This document shows positions 1 to 7,452 of a DNA stretch of 31,125 nt, piece by piece (position 1 is the first letter of the stretch; each line of letters starts with the position of its first letter). The position numbers and the translations under genes were made by a program. Under the pieces are notes generated by a model. It ran no database searches and had not been told where the DNA came from. It worked only from the letters and a program-made list of their open reading frames with translations. Source of the stretch: DASSBQ01 sp035250505 (lineage in GTDB: Bacteria > Nitrospirota > Nitrospiria > Nitrospirales > Nitrospiraceae); assembly GCA_035250505.1 (NCBI GenBank), contig DATFFC010000115.1:1-31125 (forward strand). The letters are read 5' to 3'.

Positions 1-41
1 CCCTATCCGGGAGTCAATATTGCCTGCAGGGAGGAAACTTG

Positions 42-251
42 ATGTCCCACCAGAAACCCATCACCGAACGAATCCTCGAATTTCTCCGATGTTCCCCTGA
101 ATGTGACTTTGAGGCATTGGTGACTCGTTACCCGGAATTCACCTGGAACGAATTCTATCTTGAAGTGTCCCGCTTGAACCGGCACGGGCTGGTGAAGATT
201 ACGAGGGGCGTGGGGATTTTTACTATCAAACAAACCGCGGCTATGCCATGA
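42..251 (+). CDS. small winged-helix-like hypothetical protein
   Basis: This encodes a 69-residue protein of unknown function. The ATG at 42 follows a good ribosome binding site (GGGAGG, ending about 8 bases upstream), which is better placed than the overlapping TTG at 39. The sequence alternates predicted helices (residues 7-17 and 31-48) with a short C-terminal hairpin (GLVKITRGVGIFTI), the usual pattern of a mini winged-helix domain. It is short, basic and lacks a signal peptide, so a cytoplasmic DNA-binding or regulatory role is possible but not shown. No partner gene is visible at this edge of the window. The next gene downstream is about 400 bases away. Confidence 0.6.
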   Translation: MSHQKPITERILEFLRCSPECDFEALVTRYPEFTWNEFYLEVSRLNRHGLVKITRGVGIFTIKQTAAMP

Positions 252-649
252 GTCATGGAAATGATAATGTGCCAGAAAGCATCCCCAACGCATAGCGGAC
301 CGGCGACTTCTCTTGCCTCTCTACCCTCACAACGATGGACCATCCCGATCTGAAAAGTAGAATGCTTCTGCCGCACTTGACTGACTAGTGGATCTCTCCA
401 CAAGAGCTACCATGTTAGAACTCAGGCAACCTGCGAGCATTGCAGCATGTGGTCGCAAACAAAGGGGTCGGGAGTCTTTGTTTCGGTACACCCGGGCCGT
501 GGCCGCCCCAGCAGAGGGCAATCAACATCGTTCGTAACGCTCCCCTCGCCATACACCTGCGGTTTGACAACGTTGAATGTTCCTGTTTCTGCTCTATACA
601 ACTGTCTGACGCAGTACATCGCATCGCTTAGTTCATCACTGGTGATGAT
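252..649. other. gene-free stretch upstream of the acetyltransferase
   Basis: These roughly 400 bases hold no ORF that looks coding. The open frames that cross it on either strand have no ribosome binding site and no family resemblance. The last 50 bases or so (about 603-649) resemble the sequence before the decayed acetyltransferase copy near 7240-7282, for example cagtNcatcgc, so the duplicated unit seems to have included leader DNA as well as coding DNA. I see no clear promoter or hairpin. Confidence 0.5.
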
Positions 650-1216
650 TTGGCTCATCGCACCGCCGGCAAGCTCACGTTCCATGAAGTGGATGCCGCT
701 CGCTGGGACGATTTCGTCCGATTGTTTCAAGCCAAAGGCAGTCCACACTATTGCTGGTGCATGGCATGGCGAGCAACTCCGGACGAGGTCACGCTTGACG
801 GACCGGGCCGAAAGCTCGCCATGCAGAAGCGCGTTCGAGCAGGAACACCCGTCGGGTTGCTGGGCTATCAGGGACAGGAGCCCGTCGCGTGGTGCTCCAT
901 TGCTCCTCGTACCACGTTTCGAGGCTTGGTCAGCACTGACTCATCCGATAATGGAATCTGGTCCATTACCTGCTTCTTCGTTTTGCGACGGTTGCGTCGA
1001 GCAGGCATTGCCAAGAAACTTCTCGGCGCCGCATTGCGGCACGCTCGTGAACACGGCGCGAAGTTGGTGGAAGCGTACCCTGTCGAGGCTGACTCGCCCA
1101 GTTATAGGCACATGGGGTTTGTGTCAATGTTCGAAAAGGCGGGCTTCCGTCAAGTAGGGCGACAGGGAACTCGCCGCCATGTCATGCAACGCAAACTCCG
1201 AGCGCGCGCAAAGTAA
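650..1216 (+). CDS. GNAT family N-acetyltransferase
   Basis: This is a 188-residue acetyltransferase of the GNAT superfamily, which moves an acetyl group from acetyl-CoA to an amine. The substrate cannot be told from sequence. The core runs from about residue 65 (LLGYQGQEPVAWCSIAPR, strands 2-3), through ITCFFVLRRLRRAGIAKKLL near 102-121, which carries the R/Q-x-x-G-x-G/A acetyl-CoA loop in the form RLRRAGIA, to a C-terminal GFVSMFEKAGFRQVG segment typical of strands 6-7. The only in-frame initiator after the upstream TAG at 629 is a TTG at 650. Homologous proteins probably start near the GKLTFHE segment, so the exact N-terminus is unsure. A broken second copy of its first 27 codons lies at 7283-7363. 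Confidence 0.8.
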   Translation: MAHRTAGKLTFHEVDAARWDDFVRLFQAKGSPHYCWCMAWRATPDEVTLDGPGRKLAMQKRVRAGTPVGLLGYQGQEPVAWCSIAPRTTFRGLVSTDSSDNGIWSITCFFVLRRLRRAGIAKKLLGAALRHAREHGAKLVEAYPVEADSPSYRHMGFVSMFEKAGFRQVGRQGTRRHVMQRKLRARAK

Positions 1217-1408
1217 CAACCTAGCAATCCCTTACTTCCCGCCGCGATGCGAGCCGGCGTTTCATGCCTCTTGACCTCAGATTTGCTCCTGCCGCCTCAT
1301 TCACCTTCAATGCGATACCTCACACGCTCTAGGTCAACAATCTGGCCCATGATAGACTCACAGTCGCATCAGTTTCCGGCGCCCCTGTCTCCAATCAAGG
1401 GTGAATCC

Positions 1409-2425
1409 ATGAACGAGGAATTGCTGCGGCTGGCACAGCGGATGCCCAAAGCCGAGTTGCATCTGCATATCGAAGGCAGTCTGGAACCGGAGATGGCGTT
1501 CCGGCTCGCCAAGCGCAATGGCGTGCAACTCAATTATCCCAGCATGAATGCTCTGCGCGCCGCTTACGCCTTCAACAATCTGCAGGAATTTCTGGATATC
1601 TATTACACCGGCATGTCGGTCCTGCTGAAGGAAGAGGATTTTTACGATCTCACGTGGGCCTACCTGAAGCGGGTGCATCAGGACAACGTGGTGCATGTAG
1701 AAATCTTCTTTGATGCCCAGGCACATCTGGAGCGCGGCATTCCGCTGGACGTTCAGATCAGCGGCATTCGCCGTGCACTGCACGATGGCAAGGAGCAGCT
1801 GGGCATCAGCTCCAAGCTGATTCTGTCATTCCTGCGCCACCTATCTGAAGAGCGCGCCTTTGAAACCCTGACGCTGGCCCAACCCTTTCTGGATCAGCTG
1901 GACGGCTTCGGGCTGGATTCCTCAGAAATCGGCCATCCGCCGAAAAAATTTACACGGGTATTCGCCACATGCAGGGAACTCGGTTTCAAAATCACTGTCC
2001 ATGCCGGTGAGGAAGGCCCGCCGGACTATGTCTATCAGGCACTGGATCTGCTGCACGTGGATCGCATTGATCACGGCAACCACTCGTTGGAAGATCCTAC
2101 ACTGGTGCAACGCCTAACCGATGAAGGCAAAACTCTCACCGTCTGTCCGCTGTCCAATCTTAAGCTCTGTGTGGTGAAGGATATGGATCAGCATCCGATA
2201 CTGAAGATGCTCAAACAGGGTCTCAAAGCGACCGTCAACTCAGATGACCCTGCCTATTTCGGCGGGTATGTGAACGACAATTACCGCGCAATAATTGAAC
2301 ACTTGCCGGTCACCCGCGACCACCTCTATCAGCTGGCACGCAATTCCTTTGAAGGTGCCTGGATCACTGAAGAAGAGAAAGCCAAACACCTGAATGAACT
2401 CAATCGAGTGTTTGCGCCGGCATAA
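1409..2425 (+). CDS. add: adenine/adenosine deaminase family protein
   Basis: This is a 338-residue zinc amidohydrolase of the adenosine deaminase family. It removes the 6-amino group of adenine or adenosine (giving hypoxanthine or inosine) in purine salvage. The metal site is visible as HLH at residues 18-20 in PKAELHLHIEGSLEPE, HAGEEGPP near 200, the RIDHGN histidine, and NSDDPAYFGGY near 285. The HAGEEGPP and DDPAYFGGY wording and the length match the adenine-deaminase branch (yeast Aah1-like) better than mammalian-type adenosine deaminase, so adenine is the likelier substrate. The symbol given is that of the family. The frame is open from 1247, but the preceding residues look non-coding. 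ATG 1409, with AAGGGTG upstream and the family's N-terminus, is preferred. Confidence 0.9.
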   Translation: MNEELLRLAQRMPKAELHLHIEGSLEPEMAFRLAKRNGVQLNYPSMNALRAAYAFNNLQEFLDIYYTGMSVLLKEEDFYDLTWAYLKRVHQDNVVHVEIFFDAQAHLERGIPLDVQISGIRRALHDGKEQLGISSKLILSFLRHLSEERAFETLTLAQPFLDQLDGFGLDSSEIGHPPKKFTRVFATCRELGFKITVHAGEEGPPDYVYQALDLLHVDRIDHGNHSLEDPTLVQRLTDEGKTLTVCPLSNLKLCVVKDMDQHPILKMLKQGLKATVNSDDPAYFGGYVNDNYRAIIEHLPVTRDHLYQLARNSFEGAWITEEEKAKHLNELNRVFAPA

Positions 2426-2592
2426 GGAAGAAGAAACTCAACTGGAACCCGTCAATGTGCCGGCGCGACGGTCAATGGTTGTACCTGTGGCCCGACGCCA
2501 TCTCGCGGCGCGCTCTCCCCTCCCCCCCACGATAGACGAGGGCGACCAGAAAAAGTAGAATGGCGGAACAGAAACTGCCCTGAGGAGTACGC

Positions 2593-4032
2593 ATGCAAAA
2601 GACCCGCATTATCTGCACGATCGGCCCGGCCACGGAATCGTATGAGATGCTGCAGAAACTGTATGAGGCCGGCATGAGCATCGCCCGCCTGAACATGTCC
2701 CACGGCGACCACGACTCCCACGCCAAGGTCATCCAGCACATCAAGACCCTCAATAAGAAAGTGAGGTTCCCCATTCCCATCCTGCTGGACACGCAAGGCC
2801 CGGCGATCCGCACCGGGGACCTCTCCAATGAGCTTGACCTGCGGCAAGGCGCCATCGTGTCCGTCACCACACGCGGACCGATGGACGTGGAGGAGAGCTC
2901 GATTCACATCGACTATGCGGACTTGCTGGAGCAGGTCAATGTCGGGGACAAGATCACCGTCGACAACGGGCTCATCAATTTCGAGGTGCTGGAGAAACAC
3001 GAGCGCCTCATGCGGTGCCGGGTCTTGGACGGTGGACTCTTGAAGAGTAAGCGCCACGTGAACCTCCCGGGCATTCGGGTCAATCTGCCGGCGATCACGC
3101 AAAAGGACACCAAGGATATCCTGTTCGGCCTGGAACGGGATGTCGACTTCATCGCTCTGTCGTTCGTGCGCGAGGCCGAGGATATCCGGCAACTCAAGGC
3201 CCTCATGGGCGACAAGGTCGGGAGGGTGAAAATCGTCGCCAAGATCGAGGACCAGGAAGGTGTCCGGAACCTGGAGGAAATCATCAAAGAATCGGACGGC
3301 ATTATGGTCGCGCGCGGGGATCTGGGGGTAGAGATCAACCTGGAGGACTTGCCGAACGTCCAGCGCACGATCGTGCAAAAGTGCGCCGAGTACGGCAAAC
3401 GCGTGATCGTGGCCACTCACCTCCTCGAATCCATGATCCACAATCCGCATCCGACCCGCGCCGAGGTCACCGATGTCGCCAACGCGATCTATGAAGAAGC
3501 CGATGCCGTCATGCTGTCCGGGGAAACCACGGTGGGAAAATATCCGGTGAAGTGTGTCGAATACCTCCGCAAGATTGCGCTGAAATCGGAAACGATCCCC
3601 GGCTTACAGTTTGCGAAATATTTGCGCGACGCTGGGAATAAGCAACAACTGGCGGCGGCGGCCGTTCAGCTCGCCGAGGGGGTCAAGGCCAAGGGCATCG
3701 TCGTGATCACGAGACGCGGACTGATGGCCGATCTCGTTGCAAACTGCCGTCCTTTCTCAACCAACATCTACGCCTTTACCAACATGAGCCAACCACGACG
3801 GACCATGATGCTCAACCGCGGAGTCTTTCCGTTCAAGATTGATTTCAGTTCGGACCCCGAAAAGACTCTGCAAACGGCGTTTCGGATCTTGAAAGACCGT
3901 GAGCGGTTTCAAGTCGGAGACAAGGTCGTGATTATCTCTGACGTCCTGGCCCTCCAGCGAGTCGACTCGATCCAGATTCGTGACATTCCCTCGGACGACA
4001 TCCCGCCCACCGTATCCTCTGGAACAACCTGA
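2593..4032 (+). CDS. pyk: pyruvate kinase
   Basis: This is pyruvate kinase (479 residues), the last step of glycolysis, transferring phosphate from phosphoenolpyruvate to ADP. The N-terminal barrel begins KTRIICTIGPATES and carries RLNMSHGDH near 32-40, the catalytic-lysine region VKIVAKIEDQEGV near 214-226, MVARGDLGVE, and the MLSGETTVGKYP stretch. The C-terminal allosteric-type domain starts near 350. The start is fixed by GAGGAG shortly before ATG 2593. The loop that is normally DTKGPEIRTG reads DTQGPAIRTG (66-75), so the glutamate linked to potassium dependence is alanine. The VATQMLESM motif reads VATHLLESM. Both changes may be subgroup features. No neighbour forms an obvious operon with it. 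Confidence 0.97.
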   Translation: MQKTRIICTIGPATESYEMLQKLYEAGMSIARLNMSHGDHDSHAKVIQHIKTLNKKVRFPIPILLDTQGPAIRTGDLSNELDLRQGAIVSVTTRGPMDVEESSIHIDYADLLEQVNVGDKITVDNGLINFEVLEKHERLMRCRVLDGGLLKSKRHVNLPGIRVNLPAITQKDTKDILFGLERDVDFIALSFVREAEDIRQLKALMGDKVGRVKIVAKIEDQEGVRNLEEIIKESDGIMVARGDLGVEINLEDLPNVQRTIVQKCAEYGKRVIVATHLLESMIHNPHPTRAEVTDVANAIYEEADAVMLSGETTVGKYPVKCVEYLRKIALKSETIPGLQFAKYLRDAGNKQQLAAAAVQLAEGVKAKGIVVITRRGLMADLVANCRPFSTNIYAFTNMSQPRRTMMLNRGVFPFKIDFSSDPEKTLQTAFRILKDRERFQVGDKVVIISDVLALQRVDSIQIRDIPSDDIPPTVSSGTT

Positions 4033-4220
4033 AACGGCTCCTGTTTTAAACCCGTTCGCTGAGGCCGTCGCTACAACTCAACAACTGCCCTCAATAACTG
4101 CCCAAAGCCTTGTTTTCGCTTCGTGGAGCAGAGTGTGGATTTCGTTGAATGCTCGCCCGAAAGTTCGAGGAAAAGTGCTAAAGGAAAGGATTACTTATCC
4201 ACATCAATTTGGCGGAGATT

Positions 4221-4421
4221 CTAGCGATTGAGTACCATTACTTGATAAGCCTGCTCAATCGTGTCCACTTCTTTAATCGTCACCGGATGTTGCTCAATCT
4301 GCTTCAAGACTTCAGGCTCCAGAATAGCAAGCTGGCCGGAGGGAACGAAGAGTTTCTGCGAGTACGGGATGAGAAGCAGCACTTTTGCTGGAAACAGAGT
4401 TACATACAGAGAGCCTTCCAA
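4221..4421 (-). CDS. small hypothetical protein downstream of the stator-like pair
   Basis: This is a 66-residue frame starting with a TTG one base after the stop codon of the 207-residue membrane protein, so it could be translated by coupling. The protein has a hydrophobic first half (VTLFPAKVLLLIPYSQKLFVP) and a helical acidic second half ending in DTIEQAYQVMVLNR. It has no recognised family and no independent ribosome binding site. Base composition is lower in GC than the flanks, as in the gene before it. It may be the third gene of the unit, or the decayed remains of a longer one. Confidence 0.42.
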   Translation of the reverse strand: MEGSLYVTLFPAKVLLLIPYSQKLFVPSGQLAILEPEVLKQIEQHPVTIKEVDTIEQAYQVMVLNR

Positions 4422-4422
4422 A

Positions 4423-5046
4423 TCATCCCGTTCTGATCATTTTCTCAGGATAAAAATACTTCTCGAATCCTTCCCTCGCCTTCCTGTAGTCGTTGTCGGT
4501 TGCATATTTCAGTCGGTAATTGAATCGACAACCATGGTCCTTCTCGTATTGATACACGTCTTGAATGAACGACACAATTTGGTCCAGATCCGACGTCTGA
4601 TCCCCCTTCGCCAAATTCACGATCAAATCAGACGGAATCTCTCCAATGACTTGAAGTGTTTCCGCACCATTTTGGACGGTTGCTTCAATCAACGTATTAC
4701 TGTTCTTCTGACACAAGGCATACCCGCGTTTTAAGCTGTCAATGGCTTCCTGAAAACCTTCCCTGGTTGAAACCTTCGCGCCCACCATGAGCTTCAATTC
4801 ATTCACAAAGAGCGTCATCTCGTTGAGCTGTCTTTCTAAGTCGCCGCTCTTCTCCGTCGCCGCGTCGAGTCTGGCTCGATGAGCTGCGTCTCGTTGTTTT
4901 GGTGCGTCGACGTTTTGGTGCGGCTCTTGTCCTCTGCCCTCCACATTGTCCGTCACATAGACAATCAGCGCCGCAAATACCAGCAGCAGCATCACTTCAA
5001 CAAGTGACAAGCCGAATGCCCAACTTGAACGCGATTCAGTTTCCAT
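4423..5046 (-). CDS. single-pass membrane protein, putative stator-type partner (ExbD/MotB-like topology)
   Basis: This 207-residue protein has a short cytoplasmic N-terminus, one membrane helix at about residues 13-31 (LSLVEVMLLLVFAALIVYV) with a glutamate (E17) inside it, a charged coiled-coil region near 50-95, and a C-terminal globular domain ending in DHGCRFNYRLKYATDN and EGFEKYFYPE. The topology, an acidic residue in a lone N-terminal helix followed by a soluble domain, is that of MotB, ExbD, TolR and ZorB, where the acid carries the driving ion. I see no OmpA-like peptidoglycan-binding motif, so this is inference from topology and context. Its ATG overlaps the end of the upstream four-helix protein gene by 11 bases (5036-5046), so the two are surely co-translated. 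Confidence 0.75.
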   Translation of the reverse strand: METESRSSWAFGLSLVEVMLLLVFAALIVYVTDNVEGRGQEPHQNVDAPKQRDAAHRARLDAATEKSGDLERQLNEMTLFVNELKLMVGAKVSTREGFQEAIDSLKRGYALCQKNSNTLIEATVQNGAETLQVIGEIPSDLIVNLAKGDQTSDLDQIVSFIQDVYQYEKDHGCRFNYRLKYATDNDYRKAREGFEKYFYPEKMIRTG

Positions 5047-6283
5047 TGCTGGAACGCTCCTCAGTCACTCTCTCCTTCAAGAAAAACATGACTCCCCGCA
5101 TCGTCGATTCGATCGCTTGGCTCGCGTCGAGGCTGGAGTGGATGGCCTTCTGTACGTTCATGAGCCCATTCTTCACATCGGCCGATATTGAGTCTACCGA
5201 CAAGTCCCTCAGCTCAGTCTCCAAGGTCGACAATTGTGTGGAGACCATAGCAAATGCCGATCGTAACGACCGCAAGCTATTGAGCTGGCTATCCAGCTCT
5301 GTCCGACTGGCCTCCAACGCCGTGTTCATGTTGGCAAACTCGTCGGTTCGCTCCTTGATCGTGCGGGACAAATCGGTCACCGCCACTCCAACCCGCTGCG
5401 CGCCTTCTGATCCATACAACGAATCCCCAAACCGAGTGACGGTTTCGGCTGCTTCCGTCAAACTCTTGTCCAGCCTTTGTGCCGCCTTTTCAAAAGCTTC
5501 TCCCCGCTTCCCTAATGCGGCAACGAGTTTGGCCACTTCCGTCGTGAGAATTTCCTGGGGAATCTGGATTGCCGCGAGCCGGCCAAGAATGTCTTTCAAC
5601 GAAGACTCGAAGCCTGTACTCATCATGGTGGTCATCGTCCGCTGTTGCTCGGTGATCTTTTCGCGAACATCGGCCAGTGACCGCACGAGATCATGGAGCG
5701 TGCCGCCGAGATCACCGGCTGCGCGATCTTTGAAGGACGTGATTTCCATCGTGGCTTCGTTTATCTGTTGGATGAGAGCCGCCACGCGGCGATCAATAGT
5801 TTCTTGGGCATGGACCAGCCGATCCGGAAGCGTGGCTTGAAACTGGATGATCAGCAGTCGGAGCAGCATTCCACAAAACGTCGTGACCAGGGCATAACCG
5901 AAGGTGGTGAGGACCGCGTCAACAGTCAGTTTTGGAGCGGGCCAGAGGACGAAGGTCGCGATAAGGGCAAACAGCGCCCAGAGAAAACCCATATAGTAAA
6001 GCGAGTCTGCAAATTGGAGGGTGTTCTTCTTTTTGAGAGAAGAACCATAGGCTGCATAAGCAACAAGGAGCACGATCAGACCCAACAATGTAGACGTTCG
6101 AGAAAATTGCGAGATCGTGGAGTATACGAGAGCGAGAATACCCGCCAGCGTCGCGCACAACCACGCGACTCCAAGTTTTATATGACCCTGCGGCGCAGCA
6201 TGATCGCCGGATAGCCCGTTCTCTTCGAGGTCATCAGGGTCGTGCAGTGGCGTTTCGAAGGGCATCGTTGGAAGCCGTGGCAT
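5036..6283 (-). CDS. four-helix membrane protein with long coiled-coil tail, putative MotA/TolQ/ExbB-like
   Basis: This is a 415-residue protein. Four membrane helices lie at about 36-57, 64-80, 94-114 and 124-147, followed by some 250 residues of predicted coiled coil (155-400) with no signal peptide. The helix-4 segment GYALVTTFCGMLLR resembles the small-residue TT-x-x-G helix of MotA/TolQ/ExbB-type proton channels, and DSLYYMGFLWAL in helix 3 fits a membrane family that accompanies such pairs. ZorA of the Zorya defence system also has a long helical tail. I cannot show membership in any of these families. The start at 6283 follows GAGGAGGGG. The frame stays open to 6436, but that extension looks non-coding. 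The partner gene overlaps its 3' end. Confidence 0.8.
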   Translation of the reverse strand: MPRLPTMPFETPLHDPDDLEENGLSGDHAAPQGHIKLGVAWLCATLAGILALVYSTISQFSRTSTLLGLIVLLVAYAAYGSSLKKKNTLQFADSLYYMGFLWALFALIATFVLWPAPKLTVDAVLTTFGYALVTTFCGMLLRLLIIQFQATLPDRLVHAQETIDRRVAALIQQINEATMEITSFKDRAAGDLGGTLHDLVRSLADVREKITEQQRTMTTMMSTGFESSLKDILGRLAAIQIPQEILTTEVAKLVAALGKRGEAFEKAAQRLDKSLTEAAETVTRFGDSLYGSEGAQRVGVAVTDLSRTIKERTDEFANMNTALEASRTELDSQLNSLRSLRSAFAMVSTQLSTLETELRDLSVDSISADVKNGLMNVQKAIHSSLDASQAIESTMRGVMFFLKERVTEERSSNGN

Positions 6284-6441
6284 AACTCCCCTCCTCGATG
6301 TCATGCAGAATGCTGAATCTAGCCCGGATATTCTGAGCTGTATTCTGATCGAGCCGCATCCCCTATGCAATAGTGAGGATAGTTTCCCGAATGGTCGAAA
6401 GAGAAGGTGCGCATGCTCGTGATCAACAGCATGCACGCCCC

Positions 6442-6470
6442 TTGCGCATGAGAGTATCGCTTGTTAGAGT
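6442..6470 (+). promoter_or_regulatory. possible sigma70-type promoter for the FKBP gene
   Basis: TTGCGC (6442-6447), a 17-base spacer and TAGAGT (6465-6470) match the -35/-10 consensus at 4 of 6 positions each. A small hairpin, GGCGG-GAAGTA-CCGCC (6471-6486), follows immediately. The site lies in the divergent gap about 110 bases before ATG 6581. The match is modest, so this is only a candidate. Confidence 0.3.
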
Positions 6471-6580
6471 GGCGGGAAGTACCGCCGCAATAGTCTGGAC
6501 TGGTCTTTCTTCCCGCTTGAGAAGTGCGACTCCTTCCAGTCTGTTGCTGTCATGAGTGACCCAGGGAAGGAGGTTCCCCG

Positions 6581-7006
6581 ATGGCCGAGACTGTATCAAA
6601 GGGCAAGACGATCTCTTTGGAGTATACCCTCAAGTTGGAAAACAACCAGGTGGTCGATACCAACGTGGGAAAAGACCCGTTGATTTACACGCAGGGCGCC
6701 AATCAAATAGTCCCTGGTGTCGAGTCGGCGGTAGAGGGGATGACGGTTGGGCAAGCGAAGCAAGTGGTCGTGGCCCCACCCGACGGATACGGCGAAAGGA
6801 ATCCGAACGCATTTCATGAGGTGCCCAAGGAGAGGGTTCCTCAAGACGTCCGGGTCGGCACGCAACTCCACGGGAAAGATACGGCTGGGCGCGAGGTTCA
6901 ACCAGTCGTAGCAGAGATCAAACAGGACACGGTACTGCTCGACTTCAATCACCCTCTGGCCGGCAAGACCCTCTTCTTCGACCTGAAGGTGGTCAACATA
7001 CATTAA
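6581..7006 (+). CDS. FKBP-type peptidyl-prolyl cis-trans isomerase (SlyD-like)
   Basis: This is a 141-residue prolyl isomerase of the FKBP class with SlyD-like layout. It begins MAETVSKGKTISLEYTLKLE and continues with LIYTQGANQIVPGVESAVEGM (flap strand and active-site helix) and GQAKQVVVAPPDGYGERNP, where the insert-in-flap chaperone domain begins (about 70-125). It ends in the core strands LDFNHPLAGKTLFFDLKVVNI (about 119-139). It lacks the histidine-rich nickel-binding tail of E. coli SlyD and has no signal peptide, so it should act in the cytoplasm as a folding helper. The start is supported by a strong GGAAGGAGG about 8 bases before ATG 6581. It is apparently monocistronic. Confidence 0.93.
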   Translation: MAETVSKGKTISLEYTLKLENNQVVDTNVGKDPLIYTQGANQIVPGVESAVEGMTVGQAKQVVVAPPDGYGERNPNAFHEVPKERVPQDVRVGTQLHGKDTAGREVQPVVAEIKQDTVLLDFNHPLAGKTLFFDLKVVNIH

Positions 7007-7282
7007 AAAAGCACACCGATCTGCCAAAAGAGGAACGTCGTGACGGCCTGACCTTCAATCGCGTTACAGCTCGACGCCTCGCAGGGTGTCCGTGAGAAGG
7101 AGCTGATCGCCGAACTGACCTCTCCCACATCGCTTCTTCGTAAGAATATGTCATCGGCTTTCCCTAGATTCACAGGGAGGGTTCATGAGCTGGCAATCTC
7201 CGCTCGAGCTTGGCCGGCAGGACCCATGTGTCTTGGAAAACGTCTGGTTCAGTCCATCGCTTGATGTAGCCAAGTTGGTGAG

Positions 7283-7363
7283 TTGGCTGATCGCGCCGCC
7301 AGCAAGCTGACCTTCCGCGAAGCGGATGCCGCTCAGAGGGACGATTTCGTTTGATTGTTTGAA
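7283..7363 (+). pseudogene. decayed fragment of a GNAT acetyltransferase 5' end
   Basis: This 81-base stretch aligns without gaps to 650-730, the first 27 codons of the acetyltransferase above, with 67 identical bases by hand count. Read in that frame it gives LADRAASKLTFREADAAQRD and so on, then a nonsense codon (TGA at 7352 where the intact gene has CGA). The following bases still read LFE against LFQ. Nothing of the catalytic domain follows, so it cannot be functional. The flanking bases 7007-7282 contain no gene, though about 45 bases before the fragment also resemble the leader of the intact gene. Confidence 0.75.
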
Positions 7364-7379
7364 GTACCGGGGTACGCAA

Positions 7380-7408
7380 TTGACCCTGGACACTCCATAA
7401 CGTACCAT
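7380..7408 (+). promoter_or_regulatory. sigma70-type promoter of the antitoxin gene
   Basis: TTGACC (7380-7385, 5 of 6 to consensus) and TACCAT (7403-7408, 4 of 6) are separated by the ideal 17 bases. Transcription would start about 7415, giving a leader of roughly 38 bases before the antitoxin ATG at 7453. Confidence 0.55.
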
Positions 7409-7423
7409 TCGTACAATTCGTAC
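7401..7423 (+). promoter_or_regulatory. triple CGTAC operator-like repeat
   Basis: CGTAC occurs three times with exact 9-base spacing, at 7401, 7410 and 7419, each containing the palindrome GTAC. The array covers the -10 element and start point of the promoter in front of the antitoxin gene. Phd/YefM-type antitoxins repress their own promoters by binding short repeated palindromes, so this is the likely autoregulatory operator. Confidence 0.55.
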
Positions 7424-7452
7424 GTTCTTCGGATCATACAGGAGAAAGGCCT

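Noticed and set aside
447..1157. 236-codon open frame overlapping the acetyltransferase
   Set aside because: It overlaps the GNAT gene in another frame and has an arginine/serine-rich composition with no family features.
1247..1408. 54-residue N-terminal extension of the deaminase
   Set aside because: It is serine/proline-rich without similarity to the family. Homologues start just before the PKAELHLH motif.
2452..3450. 332-codon antisense frame across pyruvate kinase
   Set aside because: It is the shadow of a strongly coding gene (third-position GC bias) and has histidine/aspartate-rich nonsense composition.
4221..6283. Naming the membrane pair a Zorya (ZorAB) defence system
   Set aside because: There is no ZorC, ZorD or ZorE gene next to it and no OmpA-like domain in the partner, so only a stator-like topology can be claimed.
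6284..6436. N-terminal extension of the four-helix membrane protein
   Set aside because: GAGGAGGGG directly before 6283 and the composition of the extension argue for the shorter form.
7007..7452. Insertion sequence at the GNAT scar
   Set aside because: I found no terminal inverted repeats, target duplication or transposase fragment.
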